A stretch of DNA of 40,437 nt from Wenzhouxiangella sp. XN79A. Lineage in GTDB: Bacteria > Pseudomonadota > Gammaproteobacteria > Xanthomonadales > Wenzhouxiangellaceae. The position numbers were made by a program, and so were the translations under genes. Under the pieces are notes generated by a model that searched no databases, had not been told where the DNA came from, and saw only the letters and a list, made by a program, of their open reading frames with translations. The stretch is from NCBI RefSeq assembly GCF_012272825.1, contig NZ_JAAWWS010000160.1, positions 1 to 40,437 on the forward strand, in the 5' to 3' direction. Shown in pieces: positions 1 to 7,830 of this stretch; position 1 is the stretch's first letter; each line of letters starts with the position of its first letter.

Positions 1-271
1 CGAACCGAGCCAGCAGCAATGATCCGGCTTCGCCTCGGGTTCCAATGCCTCTGTACCCGGCAAGCCCTTCCTTCTCCGCGGCACTGCGCGATTTTTCGCG
101 CCACGACCCCATGCCGGAGGGCAAACCCCGACCGGTACGCGTGCTTTTAAAAAAGCCCTTTTGGGTACTTTTGTGGCGATTGACAAAAGTACCTCGCCAG
201 AAAGCGGACGACGTCCGCGTGGCGAAACGCTTGTAGCCCTGGGCAGCAACAACCCAGAGGCGAGCAAGACA
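1..271. repeat. Duplicated intergenic element, copy 1
   Basis: This stretch is closely matched by 367-636, about 365 bp downstream, and it may begin before the window. It contains two adjacent hairpins. The first has 11-bp arms at 164-174 and 183-193 (GGTACTTTTGT / ACAAAAGTACC) around an 8-nt loop. The second has outer arms at 195-199/220-224 and inner arms at 204-209/213-218. I see no credible gene here: open frames exist on both strands but their codon choice does not resemble the neighbouring genes. The similarity fades after about 271. Confidence 0.85.
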
Positions 272-366
272 CGAGAAGCACAGCCGCCACGGATGCATCC
301 GAGAAGTCAGGGCCAGGCCGACGAGGCGTTGGTCGGCCACAACCGTCGACCGAAGCGGCCTGTGTT

Positions 367-636
367 CGAACCGAGCCACCGGCAATGATCCGGCTTCGCC
401 TCGGGCTCTGACCCCTCTGTACCCGGCAAGCCCTTCCATCTCCACGGCACTGCGCGATTTTCCGCGCCACGACCCTCACCGGAGGGCAAACCCCGCCCGG
501 TACGCGCGCTTGTAAAAAAGCCCTTTTGGGTACTTTTGTGGCGTTTGACAAAAGTACCTCGCCAGAAAGCGGGCGAAGCCCGCGTGGCGAAACGCTTGTA
601 GCCAAGGGAAGCAACAACCCAGAGGCAAGCAAACCA
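367..636. repeat. Duplicated intergenic element, copy 2
   Basis: Second copy of the element at 1-271. The first hairpin is at 529-539/548-558 with the same arms and one loop change. The second hairpin is at 560-564/585-589 (outer) and 569-574/578-583 (inner). The inner stem carries a G-C pair (573-579) where copy 1 has A-T (208-214), so both partners changed together. The following stretch (637-784) has no gene but holds a 17-bp direct repeat at 659-675 and 706-722. Confidence 0.85.
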
Positions 637-784
637 CCGAACGCAAGACATCCGCCCACCGAAGGGCCGTTCACCGCACCAGAAGTACGACACCCACCCA
701 CCCACCCGAAGGGCCGTTCACCCAACCGAGCCGCAATCACTCCGACACAAGCGAAACAACCGACCAGAAGAAACCTTCGCGCAA

Positions 785-806
785 GGCGCCGTTCAGAAAC
801 GGCGCC
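785..806 (-). terminator. Candidate terminator hairpin after aceK
   Basis: A perfect 9-bp stem (785-793 with 798-806, GGCGCCGTT / AACGGCGCC) with a 4-nt loop lies about 30 bp past the aceK stop on its coding strand. There is no U-tract after it, so an intrinsic terminator is possible but unproven. Confidence 0.4.
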
Positions 807-835
807 GGCAACCAGCTGCCGGCCGGAGTCAGGAC

Positions 836-2581
836 TCAGGCACCCGGATCGCGACAGGCCTGCAATCGAGCCGCTTCGGCATAGGGCCGCACGTCGGCGT
901 CCGGTCGTTCGATCAACCGTTGTTTCAGCGCGCTCCACCAGTCGGGATCGAACAGTTCGCCGTGCGCTTCGTGGAAGGCTCGGCGATGGGCGGCAGGAAG
1001 GTCCATGAACCGGGGAAACTGTTCGGGAAAGACGTCGCCGGGGTTGACCGGGTACCAGGGCGTGTCGGCGAATTCCTCTTCTTCCGAGCGAGCCGGCGGC
1101 ACGCGGCGGACGTTCAGGTCGGTGACCTTCGAGACTTCGTCGTAGTCGTAGAACACCGCCCGGCCGCTGCGCGTGACGCCGAAGTTCTTCAGGAACAGGT
1201 CGCCGGGGAACAGGTTGGAGCGGGCCAGGTCGCGCACGGCCTGGCCGTAGTCGAGCAGCGCTGCGCGTGCGACCTCGTCGGACTGTTCGCGCACGAACAG
1301 GTCCAGCGGTCGGACGCGGCGCTGGACGAAGCAGTGGCGCACCAGCACGGTGTCGCCGCGCAATTCGATCGCGCGTGCGCATTCGTTCAGCAGTTCCTCG
1401 AGCGCGGCCGGGTCGAAGCGGTCGCGGGCGAACGCCAGGTGGCGGTATTCCTGGGCATCGATCAGCCGGCCGACCCGATCGTGGTTGAACACGTAGCGGT
1501 ACTGGGCCAGCACGTGCTCGCGGCCGATCTTCTTGCCCGGCGCGAAATGATCACGCACGACCTTGAACACCAGCGGAAACGACGGCAGCGTGAATACCAC
1601 CATCACCATGCCGCGCTTGCCGTCGGCTTCGACCAGCCGATCGTCACGATCGAGGCCGAGATGATGGAAGAAGCGGCGATACCGCTCGGTCTTGCCCTGC
1701 TTGGCACGGCCCAGCACGGTGTAGAGCTCGTCGACCGGCTTGTCCGGCAGCAGTGTGCGCAGGAACACGATGGCATCGCCGACCGTGGGCAGGTCGGCGT
1801 GGAAGTAGCTGTAGGTAAAGCCGAACAGGATGCTGACCGCGGTGCGATCGAGCAGCACGGCATCGACCCGCACGCCGTCGTCGGGGTGGTCCAGTGCAAT
1901 CACGCAGGGCCGCCAGCGTTCGGCGGCCAGCACCCGGCCGATCCGGTAGGCCCGTCGATCACGGAAGAACGGGACCTTCAAAAGTTCGATGGCCAGCGGC
2001 CCGCCGTCGTCGGCCAGCGTCGCGTTCAACCGCTCGGCCAACGCCGCGGCCCCTTCCTCCAGCGCCTCCTCGCCCAGGCCGAGGTCCGGCTCGGCGAGCA
2101 GGCGACGGCAGGCGTCGACCGGATCGTCGGCCAGTCCGTAGATCCGCCGGTCGACCGGCCGGGTGATGTGCGCGGTCGGTTCGATGTCCAGCGCCACGAA
2201 CTCGACCCCGGCATCGACGCCACGCGTCTTGAACAGCCGGCGACTGGTGGTGTTGAAGAAGGTCTTGTACAGCTCGGCATCGAGCCGGTCGTCGATCAGC
2301 TCGGCATAGCGGGCATGGATGTCCAGCCACAGCGATCGAGACAGCAGCCGTTCGGCCAGCGCCCCTTCCAGCCGGCCGATGGTCTCGGCGATGCAGTCGT
2401 CGTAGAGCCGGATCCGCGCCCGCGCATCGCGCCCCTGGCGGGCCCAGTCACGGCGCCGGAAGTGGCGCTCGGCGCGGCGAGTGATGTCGGAGAACCGTGC
2501 GTTGTAGTCGTCGAAGGCGTCGACCAGCAGCGCAGCGGCCGCTTCGATCCGGCTCGATCGTGGATCGCGGCTCGGCTTCAT
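836..2581 (-). CDS. aceK: Isocitrate dehydrogenase kinase/phosphatase AceK
   Basis: AceK phosphorylates and dephosphorylates isocitrate dehydrogenase, controlling the split of carbon between the TCA cycle and the glyoxylate shunt. The 581-residue product matches the family length (E. coli about 578). Family-typical blocks include ALDIEPTAHITRPVD, the stretch around FGFTYSYFHADLP, the nucleotide-binding region ADGKRGMVMVVFTLPSF, and FYDYDEVSK with its acidic cluster. An ATG 96 bp further upstream is open in frame but lies inside the preceding gene; the start at 2581 gives normal length and overlaps the upstream stop as ATGA, implying translational coupling. aceA and aceB are not next to it in this window. 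Only a weak ribosome site is seen, consistent with coupling. Confidence 0.95.
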   Translation of the reverse strand: MKPSRDPRSSRIEAAAALLVDAFDDYNARFSDITRRAERHFRRRDWARQGRDARARIRLYDDCIAETIGRLEGALAERLLSRSLWLDIHARYAELIDDRLDAELYKTFFNTTSRRLFKTRGVDAGVEFVALDIEPTAHITRPVDRRIYGLADDPVDACRRLLAEPDLGLGEEALEEGAAALAERLNATLADDGGPLAIELLKVPFFRDRRAYRIGRVLAAERWRPCVIALDHPDDGVRVDAVLLDRTAVSILFGFTYSYFHADLPTVGDAIVFLRTLLPDKPVDELYTVLGRAKQGKTERYRRFFHHLGLDRDDRLVEADGKRGMVMVVFTLPSFPLVFKVVRDHFAPGKKIGREHVLAQYRYVFNHDRVGRLIDAQEYRHLAFARDRFDPAALEELLNECARAIELRGDTVLVRHCFVQRRVRPLDLFVREQSDEVARAALLDYGQAVRDLARSNLFPGDLFLKNFGVTRSGRAVFYDYDEVSKVTDLNVRRVPPARSEEEEFADTPWYPVNPGDVFPEQFPRFMDLPAAHRRAFHEAHGELFDPDWWSALKQRLIERPDADVRPYAEAARLQACRDPGA

Positions 2582-3114
2582 CCGCCCGGTCGAGACGCGG
2601 GCGCGAGCGCGGTCGGGCGGGTCTGCAGCCAGACCACCAGGACCAGGCCGAACGGCACCAGCCAGAACAATTGCCACCAGGGACTTTCCCCGGCATCACG
2701 CAACCTGCGCGTCCCTGCCGCCAGCATCGGCACGATCAGGGCCAGCGCGATCAGGCCATGAACGACCGGGTGCAGCAAGGCGCCCATGGCCAGCACCAGG
2801 ATCACCGCCAGCATGAACCACCAGTAGTCGGGCCGGCCGCTTCGCCCCGAAAAGTCGTCGAAGCGCTGCAGACCGCTGCGGATCGCAGCCACGGCACCGC
2901 TCGGTGCCATGGCCGAGCCGCAGTCGACGGACAACGAGTCGACCTCGACCTCGAACACCGCGGCCAGCGCTCGCAACGAGTCCAGCGATGCACGTCCGCT
3001 GGACTCCAGGCGCTGGACCGTGCGCAGGTTCAGGCCGCAGGCGTCGGCCAGCTGGTCCTGCGACCAGTGGCGGGCCCGGCGCAAGGCGCGGACCCGAAGG
3101 GAATCGATTCTCAT
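2578..3114 (-). CDS. XRE-type HTH fused to a DUF805 membrane domain
   Basis: The 178-residue product joins two recognisable parts. Residues about 6-55 form an XRE/Cro-type helix-turn-helix (RALRRARHWSQDQLADACGL, then LNLRTVQRLESSGRASLDSL). Residues about 85-165 resemble DUF805, a small membrane domain: FDDFSGRSGRPDYWWF, hydrophobic helices, then TRRLRDAGESPWWQLFWLVP. A membrane-tethered DNA-binding protein is the direct reading; its target and signal are unknown. Its stop overlaps the aceK start (ATGA), so the two are probably made together. The start at 3114 puts the HTH at the N-terminus; a start at 3162 is possible. No strong ribosome site is seen at either. Confidence 0.8.
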   Translation of the reverse strand: MRIDSLRVRALRRARHWSQDQLADACGLNLRTVQRLESSGRASLDSLRALAAVFEVEVDSLSVDCGSAMAPSGAVAAIRSGLQRFDDFSGRSGRPDYWWFMLAVILVLAMGALLHPVVHGLIALALIVPMLAAGTRRLRDAGESPWWQLFWLVPFGLVLVVWLQTRPTALAPASRPGG

Positions 3115-3276
3115 GTCGGCATTGCTCGGTCGTCGTTCGGAGCCGCAACGATAGCGCCGCACCGGGCAGCGCCGCTACGGCAATGCTACGACAACTCGAC
3201 GACAGCACGCCAACCGGGGCCGTCCGGCATGACGAGGGCCGGCTGGACCGGCCCTCTCCCGAACGGAACGACGCTG

Positions 3277-3921
3277 TCAGTCTTCGCCGACGGCGTACTG
3301 GCAGCTGACCTCCGGGTTGAACGGCGCGAACAGCCCGTCCGGGTTCGGCGTGGCCGCCCAGACATGCAGGGCCCAGATCCCGTTCGGCGGGACGTTGGGA
3401 TTGAACTCGAGCTCCTGGCCGAGGAACTCGGGCGGAAACGGCTCGGTCCAGAGGTCGGCCGGGATGATGTACTCCACGCCGTGGAACTGCATCGATCCGT
3501 CTTCGGTCGGCGCGTAGAGCAGCACTTCGGGCCGCAGCAGGTTGAGGTGGCCGTTCATCAACTGGTCCATGTTGTGGACGTGATAGCCCATGCCCCCCAT
3601 CGGACTCTCCACGCACTCGCCGAGAATCGTGTCCCAGCCGGCCGAAACGGCGACGTCGTAGTTGAAGAAGGGCATGATCGAGAGGGCCAGTGCGTCGAGC
3701 TGGTCGAGGACGTCCTGCGGCAGCCCCGGCTCGGCCTCATCGCGGCAGGCCGGCGGTTGCACCCCAAGCATGCCGAGCAGGATGCACATCCGCTCGGTGG
3801 GTGCGCCCATCCCGCCGGACTGCGCGCGTGCGTCGGGAGAAAACTGGACGGCGACGGCCAGCACCAGGGCCAGCGCGGCCGATCGGATCATCGGGATGTT
3901 CGAACGATTGGACAGCGTCAT
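3277..3921 (-). CDS. Secreted protein of unknown function
   Basis: This 214-residue protein begins with a signal peptide (hydrophobic core around ALALVLAVAVQF, then DARAQS). The start is supported by AAGGAG about 8 nt upstream. The mature part is rich in Met, Pro and acidic residues and contains GGMGYHVHNMDQLMNG followed by RPEVLLYAPTEDGSMQF and HGVEYIIP. I recall a loosely similar motif order (GYHY.N, then PE.LLYE, then GVEY) in uncharacterised secreted proteins, but I cannot assign a function. Two or more cysteines (in PACRD and VSCQYA) could form a disulfide in the periplasm. Confidence 0.75.
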   Translation of the reverse strand: MTLSNRSNIPMIRSAALALVLAVAVQFSPDARAQSGGMGAPTERMCILLGMLGVQPPACRDEAEPGLPQDVLDQLDALALSIMPFFNYDVAVSAGWDTILGECVESPMGGMGYHVHNMDQLMNGHLNLLRPEVLLYAPTEDGSMQFHGVEYIIPADLWTEPFPPEFLGQELEFNPNVPPNGIWALHVWAATPNPDGLFAPFNPEVSCQYAVGED

Positions 3922-4047
3922 GCGTCGTACTCCTTGTCATGGGTCGATGCGACGGCGGGTCCACCCCGTCATCGCAGGTCCATCGTCGGAGACGGCACGG
4001 CCGAACACTTGAAGAAACCCTCAGAAACGCCTTAAATTTCGATCAAA

Positions 4048-6420
4048 TCATGGGCTTGAGTGAATATCGACGGCCTGGGCGAAACGCCCGTCGCCGGCCG
4101 GACCGAACCAGCGGTCGATCCACTCGAGCAGGTGGCGGGACAGCTCGGTGTAGCCCGGCGGGAGGTGGCCCGAGTCCAGCGCGACGTGCTGCTTGTCCGG
4201 GCCCGGTGTCGCGAGACGCTCGAAGAAGGGGCGCTGCGATTCCTCGTAGGACATCGTCAGGTCGTTGCGCCCGGTGACCAGCAGCAGCGGCAGCGTCACG
4301 CGAGCGAGATAGTCGACCTGCTGGATTTCGGGCGGCAGATGCTCGGTCGGCGAAAGGCCGGTCGAGACCAGCATCGCGATCGCGAAGCGGGGCTCGGTGG
4401 CCAGCAGATAGGGAGCACGAGTGGCACCGTAGCTGACTCCGTGAAACGCCAGGCGATCGGTATCGATGTCGTCTCGGGTCTCGAGGTAATCGAGCGTGCG
4501 ACGCAGGTCCTTGGCCTGCTGGATCAGCAGGTCACGCACTCCGATCGGACCCGACGGCGGAACCGGCCCGCGCTCGAACGTGCCCTTGAAGACGGGATAG
4601 GCCACCGCCCGGCCGGTGCGCAGGAACGGCTCGACATGCAGCAGCCCGGCATCATTGCTGTCGTCGAGCAGCCGGGCGTCCCCACCCGGAAAGTGGACGA
4701 CGGTCTGGTACGGCGGCTCGACGTCTTCGGGAAGGAAGAGCTGCAGGATGACGCGTTCGTCGCCGTAGGCCGCGTCGAACTCGATCCGCTCCCGGCGCCA
4801 GTCGGCGTGGTCGTTGCCGACGGCCACGAGATCGACGTTCAGCGGCGTCTTGTCGTAGTCATACAGCCGGCGGTAGATCGCGAACGTCTCGTCGTCGACC
4901 GGGTCGGCCGGCGATCTGGCTTCGATCGTGACGGTACCGGGCAGCACGTCAGGCGTCTCGTCGGCCTGCAGCATCAGGCGGAATCCGGCACCGCGGTCGC
5001 GGGTGGTCGGCTCGAAGACCTGCCAATCGGTGAACTGGTAGCTGTTCTCGTGAAACGCCGCGCCCATGGCGTAGGGGCGGTTCCCGGCGCGGGTCCGGCT
5101 CCACTCCCGTACATTGCCGGCCATGTCGTAGGTCCCGAACGGCCCCAGCCCCCGGGCCTCGCCGACCGGCGTCGTCCCGTCGCGGCCGAAGTTGCTCGCC
5201 GGAAGGATTTCCGAGAACAGCGCTGCCTGGTCCCCGCCCAGCCCGGCGGCACGGTACCAGTGGAACGCGGTCGGCAGCTGCTTGCCCACCCACTCGGCAT
5301 AGGCCGACGCCTCGAACCAGCTGACGCCGCTGACCGGATGCCCGCCCTCGCCGTCCGGATACGTCCCGAACGCCCAGCTCGACGGCCCCGGCATTCCGGT
5401 CCCATCGACGAACCGGCGCAGCAGTGCTGCGCGATCGAGCATCTCGCCGTCGATTTCGACCCGTTCGGGCCACAGCGCCGGGTCCTGGTACCCGCCGGCT
5501 TCGACGAACTCGAGGTAGTCCGCATTGGTGACTTCGTGCCGATCGATCCAGAATCCCGGCAGCTCGGCGCGCTCGCGATGGTACCGGGCCGGTCCCGGCG
5601 GCACGTACACCATGCCGTCCGGCGCCTCGTCGGCCGGGTGCAGCCGGAACGGCTCGGCGAACGGCAACACGCTGGGCGCCACCTCGATCGACTCGAAGCC
5701 GGCCTTCGACACCCGGAACCGGAGCGCCGACAGCGGCAGCCGTTCATCGGCCAGGGGCGTCGTCCCGATCGGCACCCAGTCCGCCGGTCCCGCGCCGTAG
5801 CCGGCCACCTCGATCCGGGCACCCGTCGGCTCGCTGTCGAGCGAGACCGGCAGCGACAGATCGAGCCACAGCTGTTCGATGCGGGGGTCGTCGGGGACGC
5901 GTTCCCGGGCTTCTCGAACCAGCCGCCAGGCGGCGGTGATGTCGGTCTCGATCTGCGCCTCGACGGCCGGAAGCAACTCGCGTTCGAGCCAGCGCCGATC
6001 GGCGCCCTGCCACCACCACGCCAGCGCCAGCACCGACACGGCCACCACCGACAGCAGCGCCGTCCACGGGGGCCGGGCGCGGTCCGGCGAGGCGCCCGCC
6101 CCGTGCGTTTCGATCGGCTCGACATCGGGCAGGATGCGGTAGCCCCGACGATGCAGCGTTTCGATCACAGAAGGGTCGGAGGCCGAGTCGCCCAGCGCCT
6201 GACGAAGCTCGCTGATCGCCTGCGGCAGGACGTTGGGCGACAGGGCCGTTCGGCCCCAGGCCTCGTCGAGCAGCGTGTCGCGATCGACCAGCGCGGGCGC
6301 ATGATCCAGCAGCACTTCGAGCAGCCGGAAGGTCTGGCGACGAAGCGTGATCGGCCCGTCGGGGCCGACCAGCGCGCCCGTTTCGGCGTCCAGCAGGTAG
6401 GGGCCGAATCGATACTTCAT
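4048..6420 (-). CDS. Winged-helix/TM/PEGA-like/FGE-like/hydrolase chimera
   Basis: The 790-residue protein has at least four modules. Residues 1-98 are an OmpR/CadC-type winged helix (FRLLEVLLDHAPALVDRDTL, AISELRQALGD, HRRGYRI). Residues about 118-138 form one membrane helix. Residues about 188-262 look like a PEGA-type beta domain. Residues 268-483 resemble a formylglycine-generating-enzyme/SUMF1 fold (GMVYVPPG, FWIDRHEVTNADYLEFV, HPVSGVSWFEASAYAEW, YDMAGNVREWS, GAGFRLM). Residues about 500-772 are an alpha/beta hydrolase with candidate triad Ser663 in GVSYG, Asp720 and His752. I see no cysteine in the whole protein, so the FGE-like part lacks the copper-binding cysteines of true FGE and is more likely a binding or EgtB/PvdO-like domain. 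The expected topology puts the DNA-binding end in the cytoplasm and the other domains in the periplasm. Ligand and targets are unknown. Confidence 0.9.
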   Translation of the reverse strand: MKYRFGPYLLDAETGALVGPDGPITLRRQTFRLLEVLLDHAPALVDRDTLLDEAWGRTALSPNVLPQAISELRQALGDSASDPSVIETLHRRGYRILPDVEPIETHGAGASPDRARPPWTALLSVVAVSVLALAWWWQGADRRWLERELLPAVEAQIETDITAAWRLVREARERVPDDPRIEQLWLDLSLPVSLDSEPTGARIEVAGYGAGPADWVPIGTTPLADERLPLSALRFRVSKAGFESIEVAPSVLPFAEPFRLHPADEAPDGMVYVPPGPARYHRERAELPGFWIDRHEVTNADYLEFVEAGGYQDPALWPERVEIDGEMLDRAALLRRFVDGTGMPGPSSWAFGTYPDGEGGHPVSGVSWFEASAYAEWVGKQLPTAFHWYRAAGLGGDQAALFSEILPASNFGRDGTTPVGEARGLGPFGTYDMAGNVREWSRTRAGNRPYAMGAAFHENSYQFTDWQVFEPTTRDRGAGFRLMLQADETPDVLPGTVTIEARSPADPVDDETFAIYRRLYDYDKTPLNVDLVAVGNDHADWRRERIEFDAAYGDERVILQLFLPEDVEPPYQTVVHFPGGDARLLDDSNDAGLLHVEPFLRTGRAVAYPVFKGTFERGPVPPSGPIGVRDLLIQQAKDLRRTLDYLETRDDIDTDRLAFHGVSYGATRAPYLLATEPRFAIAMLVSTGLSPTEHLPPEIQQVDYLARVTLPLLLVTGRNDLTMSYEESQRPFFERLATPGPDKQHVALDSGHLPPGYTELSRHLLEWIDRWFGPAGDGRFAQAVDIHSSP

Positions 6421-6468
6421 CCTTCGAAATATACCCGGCCGGTGCGTCCGTCACCAGCCGGGGACCCG

Positions 6469-6912
6469 TCAGTCGTCGGCCGGAATCCGCGTTGCCTGCC
6501 ACGTGAACGCCGCCCAGGAATCGCCGGCGCGCCGGAATACGCCGGTGTTGAAGTACTCGGCAATCCGCTGGCCGTCCTGGTCGGCAGTCAGGCGGAAGGT
6601 GACCACGGCGACGTCGTCCATGACCCGGACGGTCACGTCCTCGGCGCCGTAGCTCGGTGGATACGGGTCGTCGTCACCGGTGCCATCGAAGCCGGCCAGG
6701 ATCTCGGCCTTGCCGAAGCGCTCGCCCGACGAGGCGGTGTAGATCAGGTCATCGGCCCAGAAGGACTCGTGGATCGCCCGGGCGTCGGCGGCGGCCAGGA
6801 AGGTGTGCAGCAGCCGTTCGAGCTCGGCGTGGTCATCAGCGACCGCGGCCGGCACGGACTGCGGGAGCAGCGCCAGGACCAGGGTCAGCAGCAGGGTTCG
6901 GACAGCGTTCAT
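6469..6912 (-). CDS. Secreted NTF2-like (SnoaL/DUF4440-type) protein
   Basis: The 147-residue product has an N-terminal signal peptide (LLLTLVLALLPQSVPAAVA) and then a single NTF2-like fold. The pattern is an N-terminal helix (ADDHAELERLLHTFLAAADA), an FWADDLIYTASSGERFGKAEIL segment split by one turn, and a beta-sheet tail (VMDDVAVVTFRLTA, FNTGVFRRAGDSWAAFTWQATRI). Such domains bind small ligands or act as isomerases or hydrolases; the substrate cannot be read here. It lies 48 bp upstream of the chimera at 4048-6420 on the same strand, so both may share a transcript and act in the periplasm together. GGTGAG precedes the start. Confidence 0.8.
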   Translation of the reverse strand: MNAVRTLLLTLVLALLPQSVPAAVADDHAELERLLHTFLAAADARAIHESFWADDLIYTASSGERFGKAEILAGFDGTGDDDPYPPSYGAEDVTVRVMDDVAVVTFRLTADQDGQRIAEYFNTGVFRRAGDSWAAFTWQATRIPADD

Positions 6913-7046
6913 GCAGGTCTCACCGGAAGGCTTGGAAATGATCGGTCCCGAGGATAGCGCGGCGCAACGCCTTGCAACAGACTCGAACGACCGAAGCCGG
7001 CTGCATGCTCGCCCGCAGACCGCCCGACGGACGGAATATCACGCGG

Positions 7047-7688
7047 TCACTGCCGCCGCGCGACCAGGAACACGACCCGCCCGCTGCCGGTCCGATATTC
7101 ATATTCGACTTCGAAGCCGACGTCCTGCATGCGTTGGAGGAGGTCGGCGCGATGCAGGACGAGCACCGGCGGGACTTTGCCGAACCAGCGACCGACGGCC
7201 AGGATCGGCCGCAGCCAGTTCATGCCGTCGGCCAGGCAGCCGGTGTTGGACACGAACAGGCCGCCGGGCCGGACCAGTTCGTGGATGTCGGCCAGTGCGC
7301 CGTCGAGATCCTCGACGAGGTGCAGCACGCTGAGCGCCAGCACGGCGTCGTAGCGGTGACCCCGAGACGCAACGTCGGCCAACGACGCGGTCTCGACCTC
7401 GATGGTATCGACTCCGGCCGCACGCGCCTTGTCGCGACCGATCTCGATCATCCGTTGCGAGAAGTCCGTGGCGTGGATCCGTTCCACGTGGGCCGCCTGC
7501 TCGATCGCCGTGGAGCCGGTGCCGCACCCCGTTTCCAGGCGATGCATTCCGGGCCGCAGACGCTTCTGCGTTTGCTCGAGCTTGTGCCGGTAGGCAGCGT
7601 CGTCTGCCATGGGCCGGCGGGCGTACTTGTCCGCGGTGCGGTCCCAGAAGCGGGCCGAACGATCGCCAGCGTGGGGAACGGTATCCAT
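7047..7688 (-). CDS. Class I SAM-dependent methyltransferase
   Basis: The 213-residue protein has the class I methyltransferase signature: motif I LETGCGTGST at residues 51-60, an acidic strand around HATDFSQRMIEIG, YDAVLALSVLHLVEDLDGAL for motifs II-III, and a UbiE-like VRPGGLFVSNTG. The substrate is not evident. It may methylate a small molecule, since the cap region (MNWLRPILAVGRWFGKVPP) is short and hydrophobic. GAGG precedes the ATG by about 4 nt. It stands alone between the NTF2-like gene and katG, with the katG terminator upstream. Confidence 0.85.
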   Translation of the reverse strand: MDTVPHAGDRSARFWDRTADKYARRPMADDAAYRHKLEQTQKRLRPGMHRLETGCGTGSTAIEQAAHVERIHATDFSQRMIEIGRDKARAAGVDTIEVETASLADVASRGHRYDAVLALSVLHLVEDLDGALADIHELVRPGGLFVSNTGCLADGMNWLRPILAVGRWFGKVPPVLVLHRADLLQRMQDVGFEVEYEYRTGSGRVVFLVARRQ

Positions 7689-7774
7689 GCCACCTCGATA
7701 GCGCCCCGACCCGGCCGGGTCGTCTGCCAGAGGTCACGTCACGACAGCAGCACTCCGCGTCGACCGCAGCAAAG

Positions 7775-7803
7775 AAAACGGCGGCGCGGGGCGCCGCCGT
7801 TTT
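7775..7803 (-). terminator. Intrinsic terminator of katG
   Basis: A perfect 12-bp stem (AAAACGGCGGCG at 7775-7786 with its complement at 7792-7803) and a 5-nt loop lie about 28 bp past the katG stop. On the minus strand it ends in TTTT followed by CTTTG. The A/T flanks make it symmetrical, so it could also stop rightward transcription. Confidence 0.85.
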
Positions 7804-7830
7804 CGATGGTCCGTCAGCAGCCGATCGGAA

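Noticed and set aside
147-1382. 411-codon minus-strand frame over the left repeats
   Set aside because: It spans both repeat copies and overlaps aceK in another frame; the sequence is Arg/Pro-rich shadow translation with no family features.
920-2761. 613-codon plus-strand frame opposite aceK
   Set aside because: Antisense shadow of a GC-rich gene; AceK on the other strand is certain.
4060-6957. 965-codon plus-strand frame opposite the chimera
   Set aside because: Same cause: high GC removes stops on the antisense strand. The encoded text is His/Gln/Arg-rich without recognisable domains.
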